NCBI GenBank assembly: GCA_008330645.1
Contig: VLTN01000001.1
Location: 124,001-188,000 of the forward strand
From: Cafeteria roenbergensis
Lineage: Eukaryota > Sar > Bigyra > Bicosoecida > Cafeteriaceae
DNA length: 64,000 nucleotides
Reading direction: 5' to 3'
Part shown: piece by piece, positions 11,301 through 22,357 of the stretch
How the letters are laid out: each line of letters begins with the position of its first letter
Numbering within the stretch: the stretch's first letter is position 1
Notes under the pieces: generated by a model
Told to the model about the DNA's origin: nothing
Seen by the model: the letters and a program-made list of their open reading frames with translations, nothing else
Database searches by the model: none
Program-made: the position numbers and the translations under genes

Positions 11301-13570
11301 CCGCCCGCGAAGCTGGCAGCAGCACCACCTACGGCGCCGACGGCGACGCGAAGCGGCCGCCGCAGCGCCACGGCGCTCCCTTTGTTGTGTTCACGGTCAC
11401 GGACAGCGGCGGGGGGCTGCACGGCGTGGACCCGGCCTTCCTCCTGCGACCTTTCGTCACCGACGGACAGAGCCTCCCTGCGACGCGTTTGCACGTGCGC
11501 TCCACTGGCCTCGGCCTTCCCATTGCGGCGCAGGTGGCAGAGCTAGTGGGCGGACGCGTCGGCCTGCGGGATGACGGTCGGGGCCACACAACGTTCGCAC
11601 TGTCTGTGCCAGTGGTGCCTCCGCCGCGCATGGTGGAGGGCCTTGATCCGCTCGACCCGATCCGCCTCGAAGCCAGGGGCCTGCTCAGGTCACTCCGGGG
11701 TCGACAGCAGCAGCCTCCGATGCAACAGCTCCACCAGCCACCGCCGCATCTGCAGCCAGGCCCTGTGGCTGCTGACGCGCGCGCGGCCTCCAGTGCTGGC
11801 AGCTTGACGTCGCGAAGCGCCGCATCTGCGGCCCTGGGCGGGCTGGCCATGAGCACGACGGACGTCTACCTGCCCGTCTCCAGGAACCACAACATTGCAA
11901 GCAGCGCCGCGCGCTCGGAGCAACCGACCGCTTCCCCCGACTTGTCGGCTGTCGTCGAGGGCGCGTCGACGGCGCTGCCCCCCCCAAGGCTGGACACCAG
12001 GCGCCCCCAGCATCATGGCGCGGCGCGCGACCTGACGGAGGCCGCGGAGCAGAGCTCAAGGGGTCGGATCGCCCGCCCGCTCCGCGTGGCCGGGAGCGAG
12101 AGCGCGCTGGAGATCGGCGGTCCGTCAAGCGACGCGCACGACGCCCCCTCGTGGACCGTGCCTGCTTCGTCGGCGGTCAGCGGCCGTGGCCCCGGGCCTG
12201 GCTTGTGGGCCAATATGCCGGGAGGCGCGTCCCAGTCTCCAATGTCCATACAGGACTTCTCGGGGGCCAAGCTAGCGGCCCCAGTCCGGCCCCGCCCAGC
12301 CGGTGACAGCGTCAGCCCCGGCGCGGCCCCGCCCCCTCGGGTGTCCGGCCCCACGTCCGCCTTTGCCGCTGCCTCAACGGCACAGACAACCCTGGGCTCA
12401 AGCTTTGGGGCGTCCCAGGACAACGCCACCTTGTCTCCAGCGGCGCCGGGGCTGCGCGCCCTCTCACCGCCAGGCGAGTCCAGTCGCAGCTGCACTCCCA
12501 CGAGCCGCCAGACTTCGCGCGAGGCGAGCCCTAGCCGCGTGGCGGGCCGCGACGCCATGGCGGGGGCCATCGAGCGCCAGCCGGCGTCGGACCCTGTGGC
12601 GCCCAGAACGCTGCCAAACGCCCGGGCGGCGCGCAGGTCGACCCGCGCGGCTCGGCGCGAGCTTCGAACCACGCTGCGAGACTCGGCTGATGCGAAGGAC
12701 GGGCCAGCGGCTGTCGGCGAGGCTGGCCTCGTCTCGGCGCGCGCGGCCGGTCCGCAACGCGCGGAGGCCCCGGAGGGAAGCGTGGCGCCCGGCCTCGAGG
12801 TGCTCAAGGGCCGAGCCGCTGGCCCGCTATGTGGCAAACTGATTCTGGTCGTGGACGACGAGCCCATGGTGCTTGCGTCCACGTCGCGCTTGCTGCGCCG
12901 GCTCGGTTGCGACGTGGTCTCCACTCAAAACCCGGACGACGCCGAGAGAGCCCTCGCCTTCGCCGGACAGACGCCGAGCAGCTTCCACCTCGCAAGGTCA
13001 GCGAGTGTACGAGTGCGCGGGTCTGGGGCAGAGGCTGTGAGTGTCGTTGCCTCGTCGACCCGAGGTCCGGGCCTCGATGCCGAGGCCTTGCCAGCCACCA
13101 AGTTTGACGCGGGCGATTCGACTGCGCCTCCGGATGCTCGACGAGCCTCCGTAGCCCCCTCGACGCTAACCAGCCCCGCCAAGGAGCCCCGGGCTGCGGT
13201 GGGCCTCGGCGACTCCCAACAAACTCGGCCAGGCGCGCGCAGCACGGGCGGCGTGGGCCTCGCGTTTGACCGCCGCGGCATTGTGCCCCGCTCCTCGCAG
13301 CAGCTTGCTGATCCGGGGGGGCAAAGCAAGCGGACCTTCTCGGCAGCGTTCCTGGACATCGTGATGCCACGGCGGCACGGCGATGACGTGGCTAGGGAGC
13401 TGCGCAGAGGAGGCTGCACAACCCCGCTGCTGGCCGTCACGGGAAACGTGACCGAGCGGGACATCGCAACGTACCGCCGCTGTGGCTTCAGCGGGGTCCT
13501 TGGAAAGCCGCTAAGCAAGGCCCTTGTTGTCTCGGTTCTTTATCAGCTCGGTGTGTGCCCCAGCGAATGA
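8363..13570 (+). CDS. CHASE-domain hybrid histidine kinase (cytokinin-receptor-like architecture)
   Basis: Exons 8363-8644, 8762-8822 and 8931-13570; about 1660 residues. First membrane helix (about residues 32-52), then a CHASE-type extracellular sensor to about residue 300: LGVSFSRALR, then GVDLASIS with TERANALLRASR and FPLLFFYTPVF. Second helix at about 480-510. HisKA H box AHEIRGGL at about 541, N box TNAIKHT at about 699, G1 TDSGGG at about 937, G2 STGLGLP at about 974. The C-terminal receiver has VVDDEP, acceptor LDIVMP, TGN and GKPL. CHASE binds adenine-type ligands in plant cytokinin receptors; the ligand here is unknown. Disordered insertions occur between N and G1 boxes, between kinase and receiver, and inside the receiver. 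Exon 1 uses a GTGCGG donor, and the start could be upstream. Confidence 0.85.
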
Positions 13571-13875
13571 TTCCGTTATGCCAGCAATCGTGCCGTGGCC
13601 ACCAGCTGACGCCGTGCCGCACGAGCGAGCCAAGCCCCCCGGCACGGTGCTTCGATGGGCCGTGCGGGCTCGGCGAACCGTGGGCGCGCTGCCTGGCGCG
13701 CTTGCTTTCGGCCACGCACCGACGGTTGCCAAAGCACGCGGCAGATTGAAAAGCCGCCGGGCTGACACAAACCATCGCCCGCTCTGCTGCGAGCGAGTCG
13801 ACGGCAGCCGCCGACACAGGGCGCCACCCAGGGTCCCTGAGCCCGGAGCCGAGGGGTTCGCTCGCCAGGCCCTCC
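13571..13875 (+). promoter_or_regulatory. spacer between the two histidine kinase genes
   Basis: 305 bp from the CHASE-kinase stop to the proposed start of the second kinase. It must hold a 3' end and a promoter; no motif was recognised. Confidence 0.35.
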
Positions 13876-16800
13876 ATGCTCGTGTGGTTCGAAGTGGTGA
13901 GGCCAGCGGCCTCGGCGTGCGTGGCTGGCGACGGTCAGCCGCGAGTGCGACCCCAGTAGTTCGCTGACGCCCGCGGTAGCTCCCATGTCTGCGCGCATGC
14001 ACGCGGCCGCTGACCCGCCCAGTGCCGCCCTCTCCTGCCAGAAAGCCGGGCGGCCCGGTGGACGCCGCGCTGTTCCCTGACCCAGGCGACTGGACTGGGA
14101 CTCCCGCATCCAGTGCAGCAGTGGCAACCGGACTGGAAATTCTGATCCGCAGACGAACGCCTCGTTGCCCCAGCTCCGAGCTCCTCGCCCTCCCCTGCAG
14201 GTCTCCGATGGCCTCCTCTTCCTAGCATACGCATCGATATCGCTTCAGCTTGCCGGCCTCGAAGCCCGCTACGGCGCGGGCCTGCCGAGCCCCATGGTGA
14301 GCCGAGCTGCGTGAGCGCGTGCCTGGGGCAGCTGACGAGCGCGCGGCAACGAATCGAAGAGCGCCTGTTCTGCTCCTGCCATTCCGAGCCGCAGAAGGCT
14401 CTGCTTCACCTCTTCCAGGTGAGGAACACTCCCTGGATTGCTGGGCTGGGGGGCGGCAGCGATGTCTGCCGCGTCTCCCAGGTGCCGTTGCAACTGTCGT
14501 CGTGCCTTTTCCGCCGAGCTGCGGCCAACTGGACTTGCTCTCGCTCTCGCTCGCTGGCGCTCTCACTCTCGCGCTCTCCCCGTTATCCACAGGCTTTCAT
14601 CCTCCTTTGCGGGGTGTCGCACCTGGCCATGGGCGTCTCGCTTGCAATCCGCAGCGGGGCCGGACACATGACCGAGTCGGTGGACCCCTTGGATTTGGCA
14701 ACGATGCTGACAAAGCTCGCCGCCGCAAGCGTTTCGGTGTTCACAGCAGCTCGGCTGCAAGTGCTCGGCGCTGCCGTCTGGGCCTCGGTGGCGCAGCGGG
14801 TGAAAACGTACGCCCAGGTAGTGAACCGCGAGCGGGCGCTCGAGGCGGCTGCGTCCGCTCAAAACCAGCTCGTGGCGTACCTGGGTCACGAGGCCCGGGG
14901 CCCGCTGCACGTGCTCACAGCCTCTGTGACGTTTGCGCGTGACGCCATTCGGGACGCGGTGGCAGCCCTCCGCACCGAGCGGCGCCTGAGCGCTCGCGGG
15001 ACAGCCTCGGGCGAACGAGGGGAGATTGACCACGCCAGCCACGGGCGCAGCGCCCGCTGGAGCCAGGTGCGCTCCTCCCGCGCCGCGCTGGCTGCCGCTG
15101 CGGCCGACCTCTTCACCTGTTCTTCTGCTGCTCGTGACTTGTCGGGGCTCGTTGGGTCGGTCCTCGACTTCTCGCTGCTGCGGTCTGAGCGACTGGCGTT
15201 GACGCCGGAGCGCGTCAACGTCGTGTCGTTGCTGCGGAACGTTGCCCGGAAGAACAGGGGACGAGGAAGGGTTCCGCTGCTCGTAGTGCTCGGCGCTAGC
15301 AAGGAGGACCAGTTGCTGTCGTCGGCAGCCGCACGAACATCTGGAGTCCACGACGTGACCAGCGTCATCACAGTTGAAGCGCAGCCCTCAGACTTGCCGG
15401 AGACAATTGTGACAGATGGGCAGCGGCTTGAGCAAGCCGTGTGCTGGGCTGTCCGTGCTGCCACCAACTTCACCAGCACAGGCTTCGTGGCGATTGCGGC
15501 GTGCGTTGAGACCGCCGATGGCGAGGACCACGCGGACAAGTGGTGGGTGGCTCGCCCCGAAGCTCCCGATATGTCTGCGGCCGGTGGATCACGGCGCCGC
15601 GCTGCGCACGACGATGGAGCCAGCCCGCCAGGCCCGCTTCCGCGACTCGCGCCCGTCGCCTCTGGGTCAAAGCGCCGCGAATGGCCCCAGACGCCATCGT
15701 CCAATCGTGGGCGAGCGCGCTGGACGGAGACCGGTGCGGCAGACCCGCGGGCGAGCACGCCTCAGTCGCGAAGGCAATTCTTTCCCCGCCGGTCTGACGA
15801 CGCAGCCGTTCCGCCGTTGCTGCCTGGCGGCAAGCTCGACCCTCCGCAGGAGTCGCTCATTCCGCCGGCCATTCGCCGTCTGCAGGCCCACCTCAGCGGG
15901 AGGCAGTTCCGAGAGCCACGGGCCGCGCGCTCCTTCGGGAACGCGCCCGTCATCGGGAACTTTGGCTCGAGGCGCTCTGGCATGCAGCGCCGCGACAGCG
16001 GCGCGTTCGAGGAAGGGGTCGAGTCAGACCCCCCGCCGTGGTCGGCGCAGGGCGAGGGCGGTGGCGATCAGCCGGGGGAGGGCCGGTGCAAGCCCAACGC
16101 CGTCTCGTCGGCTGGCGTGGCCGGTCCCTCGGGCGACAGCGGCGGGGTCGCCAGCGACGGGGAGCAGAGCTCGCTGCCAGCGGCAGGCAGCTTCCGGTCG
16201 GCCAACGGCGCTGCGGACCGGAGCGACGTCGCCGCCTCCCTGAGCGGCAGCAGCGACCGCCAGAGGCCCGTGCGCGGCCACCACAAGTCCAAATCCACTC
16301 CCTCATCGACGGAGAGCACATCGCTGGTCGCACCGGCGGGACAGGCAGGGAACCTTGTTCCCATGGGTCGGGCAGGTGGCGTCGGCGGGCTTCCCGGCGC
16401 CCCAAGGCTTCTGGAGCCGGCGAGGCACATGTCGGCGATGCCCGTGCGATCGGGGCAGTCTGCCCGGCTGAGCTTCGCGTCGGTGGTCCCCTCTCCCGCC
16501 AGCACCGCGTCCTGTGCGTCGGGTGCAGCGGGCTCTCGCGGCGGCGACGGGGCCGGGTCTGTTTCAGGCTCCCAGTCCCCAACGCGACTGCTGCACCCAG
16601 CCCAGGCCGGCCTGACCGTCCCTGACATAGCCGTTGGGCTCGCTCCGAAGCCTGGCTTGGCAGCCTCAACCGCCGAATCGTCGGCTCTGCCCCCGCTGAG
16701 CTCCAGCGACACCCCGGCCGGGACGGTTGAGGGCACCAGCTCTGCCTTGCTGGCCCAGGCGGCAGGCCTGAGCGGGGCATACCAGCGAGCGGCGGGGAGC

Positions 16801-19800
16801 CGTCGAAGGTCCATCACCGACGCCTCCTTCTCCACGCTCTCCGGCTCCCAGCGACGGGCGAGCAACCTCCCGGGCGGCATCCCAGCCCGCAGGCCCTTCG
16901 CGCGGCTCAGCGCCACCTCCGCGCCGGACAGCGTCACGCTCTCCGATATCCTGCTGGGGAAGCACCCCCGCACGGCGCGAAAGTCCAGGGTTCGGTTCGA
17001 CGCTCACGCAGGCGAGGCTGAGACAGGCGACGGCGGCGCAGGAGCGGCGGACTCGCGAGGCCACGCTCACGGCGGGTCAGGCGGAAGCCAGCCTGGCGAG
17101 CTTGGGTCCGGTGTTCGCCCGGCAGCCCTGGCTGGGCCGGGCGGCCGGCAAAACTCTGGCCCGCTGCTCGAAGCCAAGGCAGCTCAGGCGCGCGGGGCGG
17201 GCGGAATGTTCAATCGCCTGCGAGGACGGACTGGCTCTGCTGGAAGGGGCTCTGCCGATGCGACTGGTGGGGGACGATCGACTGCGAGCGGCTCTGCAGG
17301 CCCAGGCACCCTGCCGAGTCACTCGCGCGATGACAGCGGCAGTCCCCCGGCCGAGCGGCCGAACCGGAAGTTCCTCGTGATCAGGGTGATGGATACAGGG
17401 GCGCCACTGACCTCCACCGTGGGAGGGCACTCGGGCGGCGATGGCGACGGCGCCGGCCATGGCGACGGCGACGGTGGGTTCGACGAGGACTTGCTCACTG
17501 CGACTGCGCAGCACCGCACCACCGGCCTCGGCCATACCCTTGCGAGGGAGTTGGTGCAGCTGATGGGGGGCAGGATGGTGCTCCGGCAGCTCCCGCCCGA
17601 GGGAGCGGCCTCCTTGGCATCCAGGTGGAGCTGCATGACGGTGGAGGATGGCATGGAGCTGCCGGACCCGCCGGCGGCAGCTCTGTCCCCCCGGCCCGGG
17701 CGGAACGAGGCGGGGAGGGACAGCCTGGACAGCAGCCTGCTCCTGTCGCTGCGGCAGGTGGGCTCCGTGTCCGGTGTCCCGGACGACGGGGACGGTGCCG
17801 CCGCCTCGCCCGAGGGGCGCGCAGTGAGCACCGAGCGGCCGATGAGCATGCCCCGCGCCTCGGGCTTCGTGAACGACTTCCCTGCCCGCATGGCCGCCTT
17901 TCCGGCGGCTTCCATCGCCGTGGTCGAGATCTGGCTCCCGCTCGACGTGGTGGGGCACCCGTCGTGGTCTGAGGAAGAGTTGCTCCAAGTGTTCACCTCG
18001 GCCAAGCGGACGGAGCTCGAGCCGGTCAGCGCCATCTCGGTCAGCGACGACGCCGGGTCACTTTGCCAAGACGTCGACGACGAGGGGATCCCTGGCGAAG
18101 GCGGCGGCGGCTCTGGCTTCGACTCGGAGGAGGAGGAGGAGGACGACGCGGACGAGGGCGTAGGCGGAGGGCGCTCCGCTGCGGCGGGGAGCGGACCCAG
18201 CGGCGATTCCTCGGCCACAAGCGGCAGGTTCAAGGGTGCCGCAGCCACCGAGACCGATGACGTCACGAGTCTGCTCCCGCAGCGGAGGCGGCCGTCGCGG
18301 CATTTGCTCGACGCAAACGGGTGCCGCTCCGCATCGGCAGCGGCAGCCGTTGGAACTCCGCTCGGCGCCCGAAAGGCGAGGGCTGACGCCGCCGCGCGGC
18401 CCGTAAGCGGCCGCCGGAGGGCCGCCGCCGTCCGCTCGCGCCAAGCTCACGCTCAGTCGATGCGCATCCAGACCAGCGTGTCCCCGCGCCCGGTGTCCAG
18501 GCACACGCTGGTGCGGATTGGCGACGGAATCCCAGTGCTGGGCGGGCTGAGCTCCATGGGAGGCGGCGGCAGCGCCGCCGACGAGGACGAGGACGAGGAG
18601 CTTCGCGCGATGGCAGCCACAGCCGAGGCGGCGGGACTTGCCACGGCCTACGGGGTGAGGGGGGATGACGGGACCGGCCGCGGCCGGCTGGCAAGGACAC
18701 ACAGATCGGTGTCGGCTGACGCCCGCAAGCCGTCGTTTCGGGGATCCTTGGCGCCTCGCGCTGCCAAGGGCATGGCCAGCGCCCCCAACAGCGTCAAGCG
18801 GCTGCCAGCCGCATCGCGCAGCAGCAGCGCGTCGCGCCAGGTCGCCCAGGCTGCGCCCGAGGTGGACCCTGCATCTGTGTCTGCCGCTGCCTCGTGCAAG
18901 CTGGCAAGCGTTTGCAGCAGCGGAGGAGACGCCGAGGCAGCGGGCGACACTCCCAGGGCGTGTGGCGTGTCGCCGCACGCTGCCGCAGGCCCCGTGCCGT
19001 CCGCCCCGCGATTCCTGCGCAGCGCGCGGTCCGTGTCGGAGCAGCGGGGCGGCGGCCTCCGCTCCTCGGTCGACGCCCCGGCGCACCAGCGGCTGGCAGC
19101 GCTGCGGGCTGCCGCCAAGGGCGAGCCGACGGCGGCGGTTGCGGCTGCAGCCGCGGCCGCGGCGGAAGCAGAGAGCGTGCCAGCCGCTGGGGCGACCGCT
19201 GTGCCTGGTGTGGAGTCGGTGTCGGGCATGGATGCTGCCCGAGAGAGTTCACCGGCGCCGGTGCACGGCTCCGAGGTCGGTCCCCTGCCCGGCCCATCCA
19301 AACCATCGGCGCCGGCGGACACGAAGGGGTCTCTGACGCCTTCCACCGCGCAGGGGAGGGGCGATGGCAAGGCCGCCCGGGATGCGGCGAGGCGGAAGCG
19401 GGCCGCGGCTCGCGCGGCAGCCCGGCCACCCAAGCCCCGGCCCCTCCGAGTGCTGTTCGTGGACGACGACGAGATTGTGCGAACGACGACGAGGCGGATG
19501 CTGGAGCGGCTAGGGGCAGAGCCCATTGTGTTCGAGGACGGGGACCAGGTGGAGCCGTGGCTGCGCGCGCACGGGCACATTGGACCGGGGGCGCCGGAGA
19601 GCGGTGGCGGGTTCGACCTCGTGCTCTCAGACGTGCTCATGCCGGGTATGGACGGAGAGAGCCTGTGCGCCAGGCTGGCGGACCTGCGATTCCCCGTGCC
19701 CGTCGTTGCCGCCACGGGGACGGCGGCCCCAGAGGCGCTCCAGCGGTTCCCCGACTCCGGCTTCTGCGGCGTGCTGTGCAAGCCGTACGGGGCGGACCAG

Positions 19801-19887
19801 CTGGGGGCGGTGCTTGAGGCGGCGCGGCAGCGACAGCTGTCGGTGCCGGCCGTGGTGCGCGCTCGCCGGCGGCGTGCCCAGCGCTGA
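13876..19887 (+). CDS. ethylene-receptor-like hybrid histidine kinase with degenerate ATP-binding domain
   Basis: Proposed exons: 13876-13896 (tentative), 14201-14296, 14395-14418 (24 bp) and 14593-19887; about 1811 residues. The first three exons and the start of the fourth build a three-helix membrane sensor: VSDGLLFLAYASISLQL (helix 1, conserved SD and Y), then KALLHLFQ-AFILLCGVSHL (helix 2), with the CxxxH pair that binds copper in plant ETR1. A third helix leads directly to a HisKA H box, LGHEARGPL (about residue 144); no GAF domain is present. In the N box the Mg-binding Asn is replaced (RAATNFT). G1 is weak (MDTGAP), GLG of G2 is kept. About 640 disordered residues separate N and G1. 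The C-terminal receiver is intact: VDDDEI, LSDVLMPGMDG, ATGTA, CKPYG. Ethylene binding is inference. Confidence 0.82.
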
Positions 19888-20263
19888 CGCGTTATGTTGT
19901 GGGATCACCGCCACCGGTTGAGGCTCGGATTTGCGGTGCCTCGACTGTGTGTATTTTGAGGTGCGGGTGAGTGTGTATTTCGGCAGGTTTTTCGTCGCCC
20001 TCACGTCATTGAGAGTTAGCACCACTGGCTGTTGCTGAGCCAGGCGGTAGGCACACCACGCGGGCTCCGCAATTTGCAAGGGCCGATGCACGCAACAAAG
20101 CCTGCGGATCGGCTGCCCGAGCATGTGCCAGTCCCCGGGCCCGGCCAAAATATCGCGCATGCCGAGATATTTGTGTGCGCTGTTCTTGGAATGTGCGCAC
20201 TCCGCGCCGGGCTGAGAACCTGCGCCGTCGAGCGCCGCAAGCGTGGCGAACGAGCGCACCGCC
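19888..20263 (+). other. intergenic region
   Basis: 376 bp. It includes the least GC-rich stretch of the neighbourhood (about 19930-20030) and no recognisable gene, RNA or repeat. Confidence 0.4.
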
Positions 20264-22168
20264 ATGCCTGGTCCGGCCGCTTGCCTGAGCGGTGGGGAGC
20301 TTGCCTCTGGGATGCTCCAAGTGATGGGCTTGCTGCTGCTGGACCTGGCACGGTTGGCCGCCGCCGTCATGGCAGCGGCATGGGTGTTCACGTTGGGCCA
20401 CCGGGACTCGAGCAGGATCAGGCGAGTCGGGGTGGTGTCGGAGATCCGCCTGGGTGCGAGGCGGGAGCTCGCCGTGCTGCTGACCGCAGCGTGCGTGGCA
20501 GCTTGGACGGGCGCCTGGGTGCCTCTGCTCGTGTGCATTTGGCTGACCTTTCCCTGGGTCCACAGAAGCGCTGCAGCGATTGCGCTCGTGTGCAGCGTGG
20601 AGGCCCCTGCGGGGTGGGGGCGCACTCCGCTCGACCTCGACCTCGAGGCAGCGCCCGGCGGCAGCGAGATTGCGGCGTTGCGCCCTACCTCGAGGGCGCC
20701 CAGCGCAGCGCCTGTCGACCCTTTCGATACGCCCCCGCTCGCTCTGCCGAGTGGACTCGGCGACTTGGATCCTGAACCGGACGGCCGGGGACGCCCGGCC
20801 GGCGACGGAACGCCGACACGGGCTGCCGCGTTGGTCTCGGCTGCAGAGCGCCTCAGACCTCCGCACAGTGACCCGGTGGCCGTTGACGCGCGCGCAGCCG
20901 TGCTCCGCCGGCGAGCCCCGGGGCGGACGGCGGCGAGTTCCCGCGAGCGCCTGCCCGAAGCGGCCAGCCGATCCGGGCGAGGCAGCGGTGCCCACAGCCC
21001 GGCCTCCCGTGCCTCAGGCTCCAGCTACAGCGACGACGACGACGACGATGACGTCGTCGACGACGTCGACGACGTCGACGAGGGCGGAGGGGATGACGAC
21101 GTGGTCATTGCAACGCCCAGCCGCCGCGACGCCGACGACGCCGACGACGCTCGTCTCGCGGAGCAGGCTGCCCGCAGCGCCGCGTTCGCGGCTGGCATGG
21201 CCTCCGCCCTGTCACCCAGCGGCCTCGCGTGGCTGCTGTTCGGTGCCACGAACCGGCCACACACGCAGGCCGTGCTGACCGTTGCCATGGCTTGCGAGGT
21301 GGCTCTGTTCGTTCTGGCTTCCCTGACGGGCGTAGGGGCGGGCGGGGGCGGGAGCACTGGCCTGGCGGAGGCGGCAGTTGTGGCGGCCGCTGCGGTGACG
21401 GCGTTTGTCGTGGTCGAGGCCGTGAGGTTTGCGTGGAGCGACTGGAGGTCGCTTGGCTGGCGAGCGGCTCTGCCGGCAGCTGCTTGCATCGGAGCTGCGC
21501 TTGCGGCGGACAGGGTGAGGGTGGCCTCGGGTGGGCCGGATCTGCCGGCAGCCGCCGCCGCCGCCCTTGCCGGCCTCGCAATGGCCCTGACCGTGGCGTC
21601 GAGCGTGGCCTGCGCTGTGGGGCTGGCCGTGTGTGGCAGCTCGCCGCTTCCGGACGCGGTGCTGCGGCGGCTAGAGGGCTCGACGGAGCCGACTGACTGG
21701 CTGCAGGCTGTGATGGAGGCGGGCCACGAGGCGGTGGGGTCCAGTGGCCCGGCCACGGGTGCAAGAAGCGCCGACGCGGTGCCCGACGGAGCGGGTGCGT
21801 GGATCGCCAGGGCGGCAGAGCGGGTGTCAGGGGCCTTGGAGTCCGCGCCAATGGCGAGGCAGGCCGCGCTTGAACTAATGGCAGTGCTGGCCGTGGCGAG
21901 GGGCGCGACAGCCGCGCAGTCCGCGTCCGCCTGGCTTCTCGTCGCCCTGGCGACGCTGACGCTTGGCTGCTTGAGCGGCGTCTTCGCCGCCTCGGGCCTG
22001 ATCGCCGCGCCTGCGTGCGGGTCCATGAGCACGATGGTCGCTGCGCCGAGCGTGTTTCCGAGCCTGCTGCTGGAGCTGCTCTGGGGCGTGGCGTGGGCGT
22101 GCTCCTCGGCCTGTAGCTGGCTGGCCGCAGCAGCGGCGGCGTTGGCGACTGCCGCGCTCGGGTGGTGA
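20264..22168 (+). CDS. multipass membrane protein, unknown family
   Basis: Single exon, 634 residues from the first in-frame ATG. Two hydrophobic helices lie near the N-terminus (about residues 14-45 and 65-95). A long hydrophilic loop follows with an Asp run encoded by GAC/GTC repeats (about 21028-21080: DDDDDDDVVDDVDDVDEG). Then come about seven further Ala/Val/Leu-rich segments, the last ending at the C-terminal Trp. I do not recognise a family. No signal peptide distinct from the first helix is seen. It could be an orphan transporter-like or scaffold protein. Confidence 0.6.
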   Translation: MPGPAACLSGGELASGMLQVMGLLLLDLARLAAAVMAAAWVFTLGHRDSSRIRRVGVVSEIRLGARRELAVLLTAACVAAWTGAWVPLLVCIWLTFPWVHRSAAAIALVCSVEAPAGWGRTPLDLDLEAAPGGSEIAALRPTSRAPSAAPVDPFDTPPLALPSGLGDLDPEPDGRGRPAGDGTPTRAAALVSAAERLRPPHSDPVAVDARAAVLRRRAPGRTAASSRERLPEAASRSGRGSGAHSPASRASGSSYSDDDDDDDVVDDVDDVDEGGGDDDVVIATPSRRDADDADDARLAEQAARSAAFAAGMASALSPSGLAWLLFGATNRPHTQAVLTVAMACEVALFVLASLTGVGAGGGGSTGLAEAAVVAAAAVTAFVVVEAVRFAWSDWRSLGWRAALPAAACIGAALAADRVRVASGGPDLPAAAAAALAGLAMALTVASSVACAVGLAVCGSSPLPDAVLRRLEGSTEPTDWLQAVMEAGHEAVGSSGPATGARSADAVPDGAGAWIARAAERVSGALESAPMARQAALELMAVLAVARGATAAQSASAWLLVALATLTLGCLSGVFAASGLIAAPACGSMSTMVAAPSVFPSLLLELLWGVAWACSSACSWLAAAAAALATAALGW

Positions 22169-22357
22169 ATGCGTTACACTGCGTGGCGGACGGCTTTGCA
22201 CGTGCATTCGGGCTCGAGCTGTGTGTGACGCTGCGCTTGCATGCGAGGGGCGGGGGCCTGGAAACCCCGGCAGAGCCCGTCACATCTCGGGAACGTTCCG
22301 CACGTCTTGCGCACTCTCCCTCTCTCCAAGAGCCCGCTGCAGCGCGTTTTCGACAGG

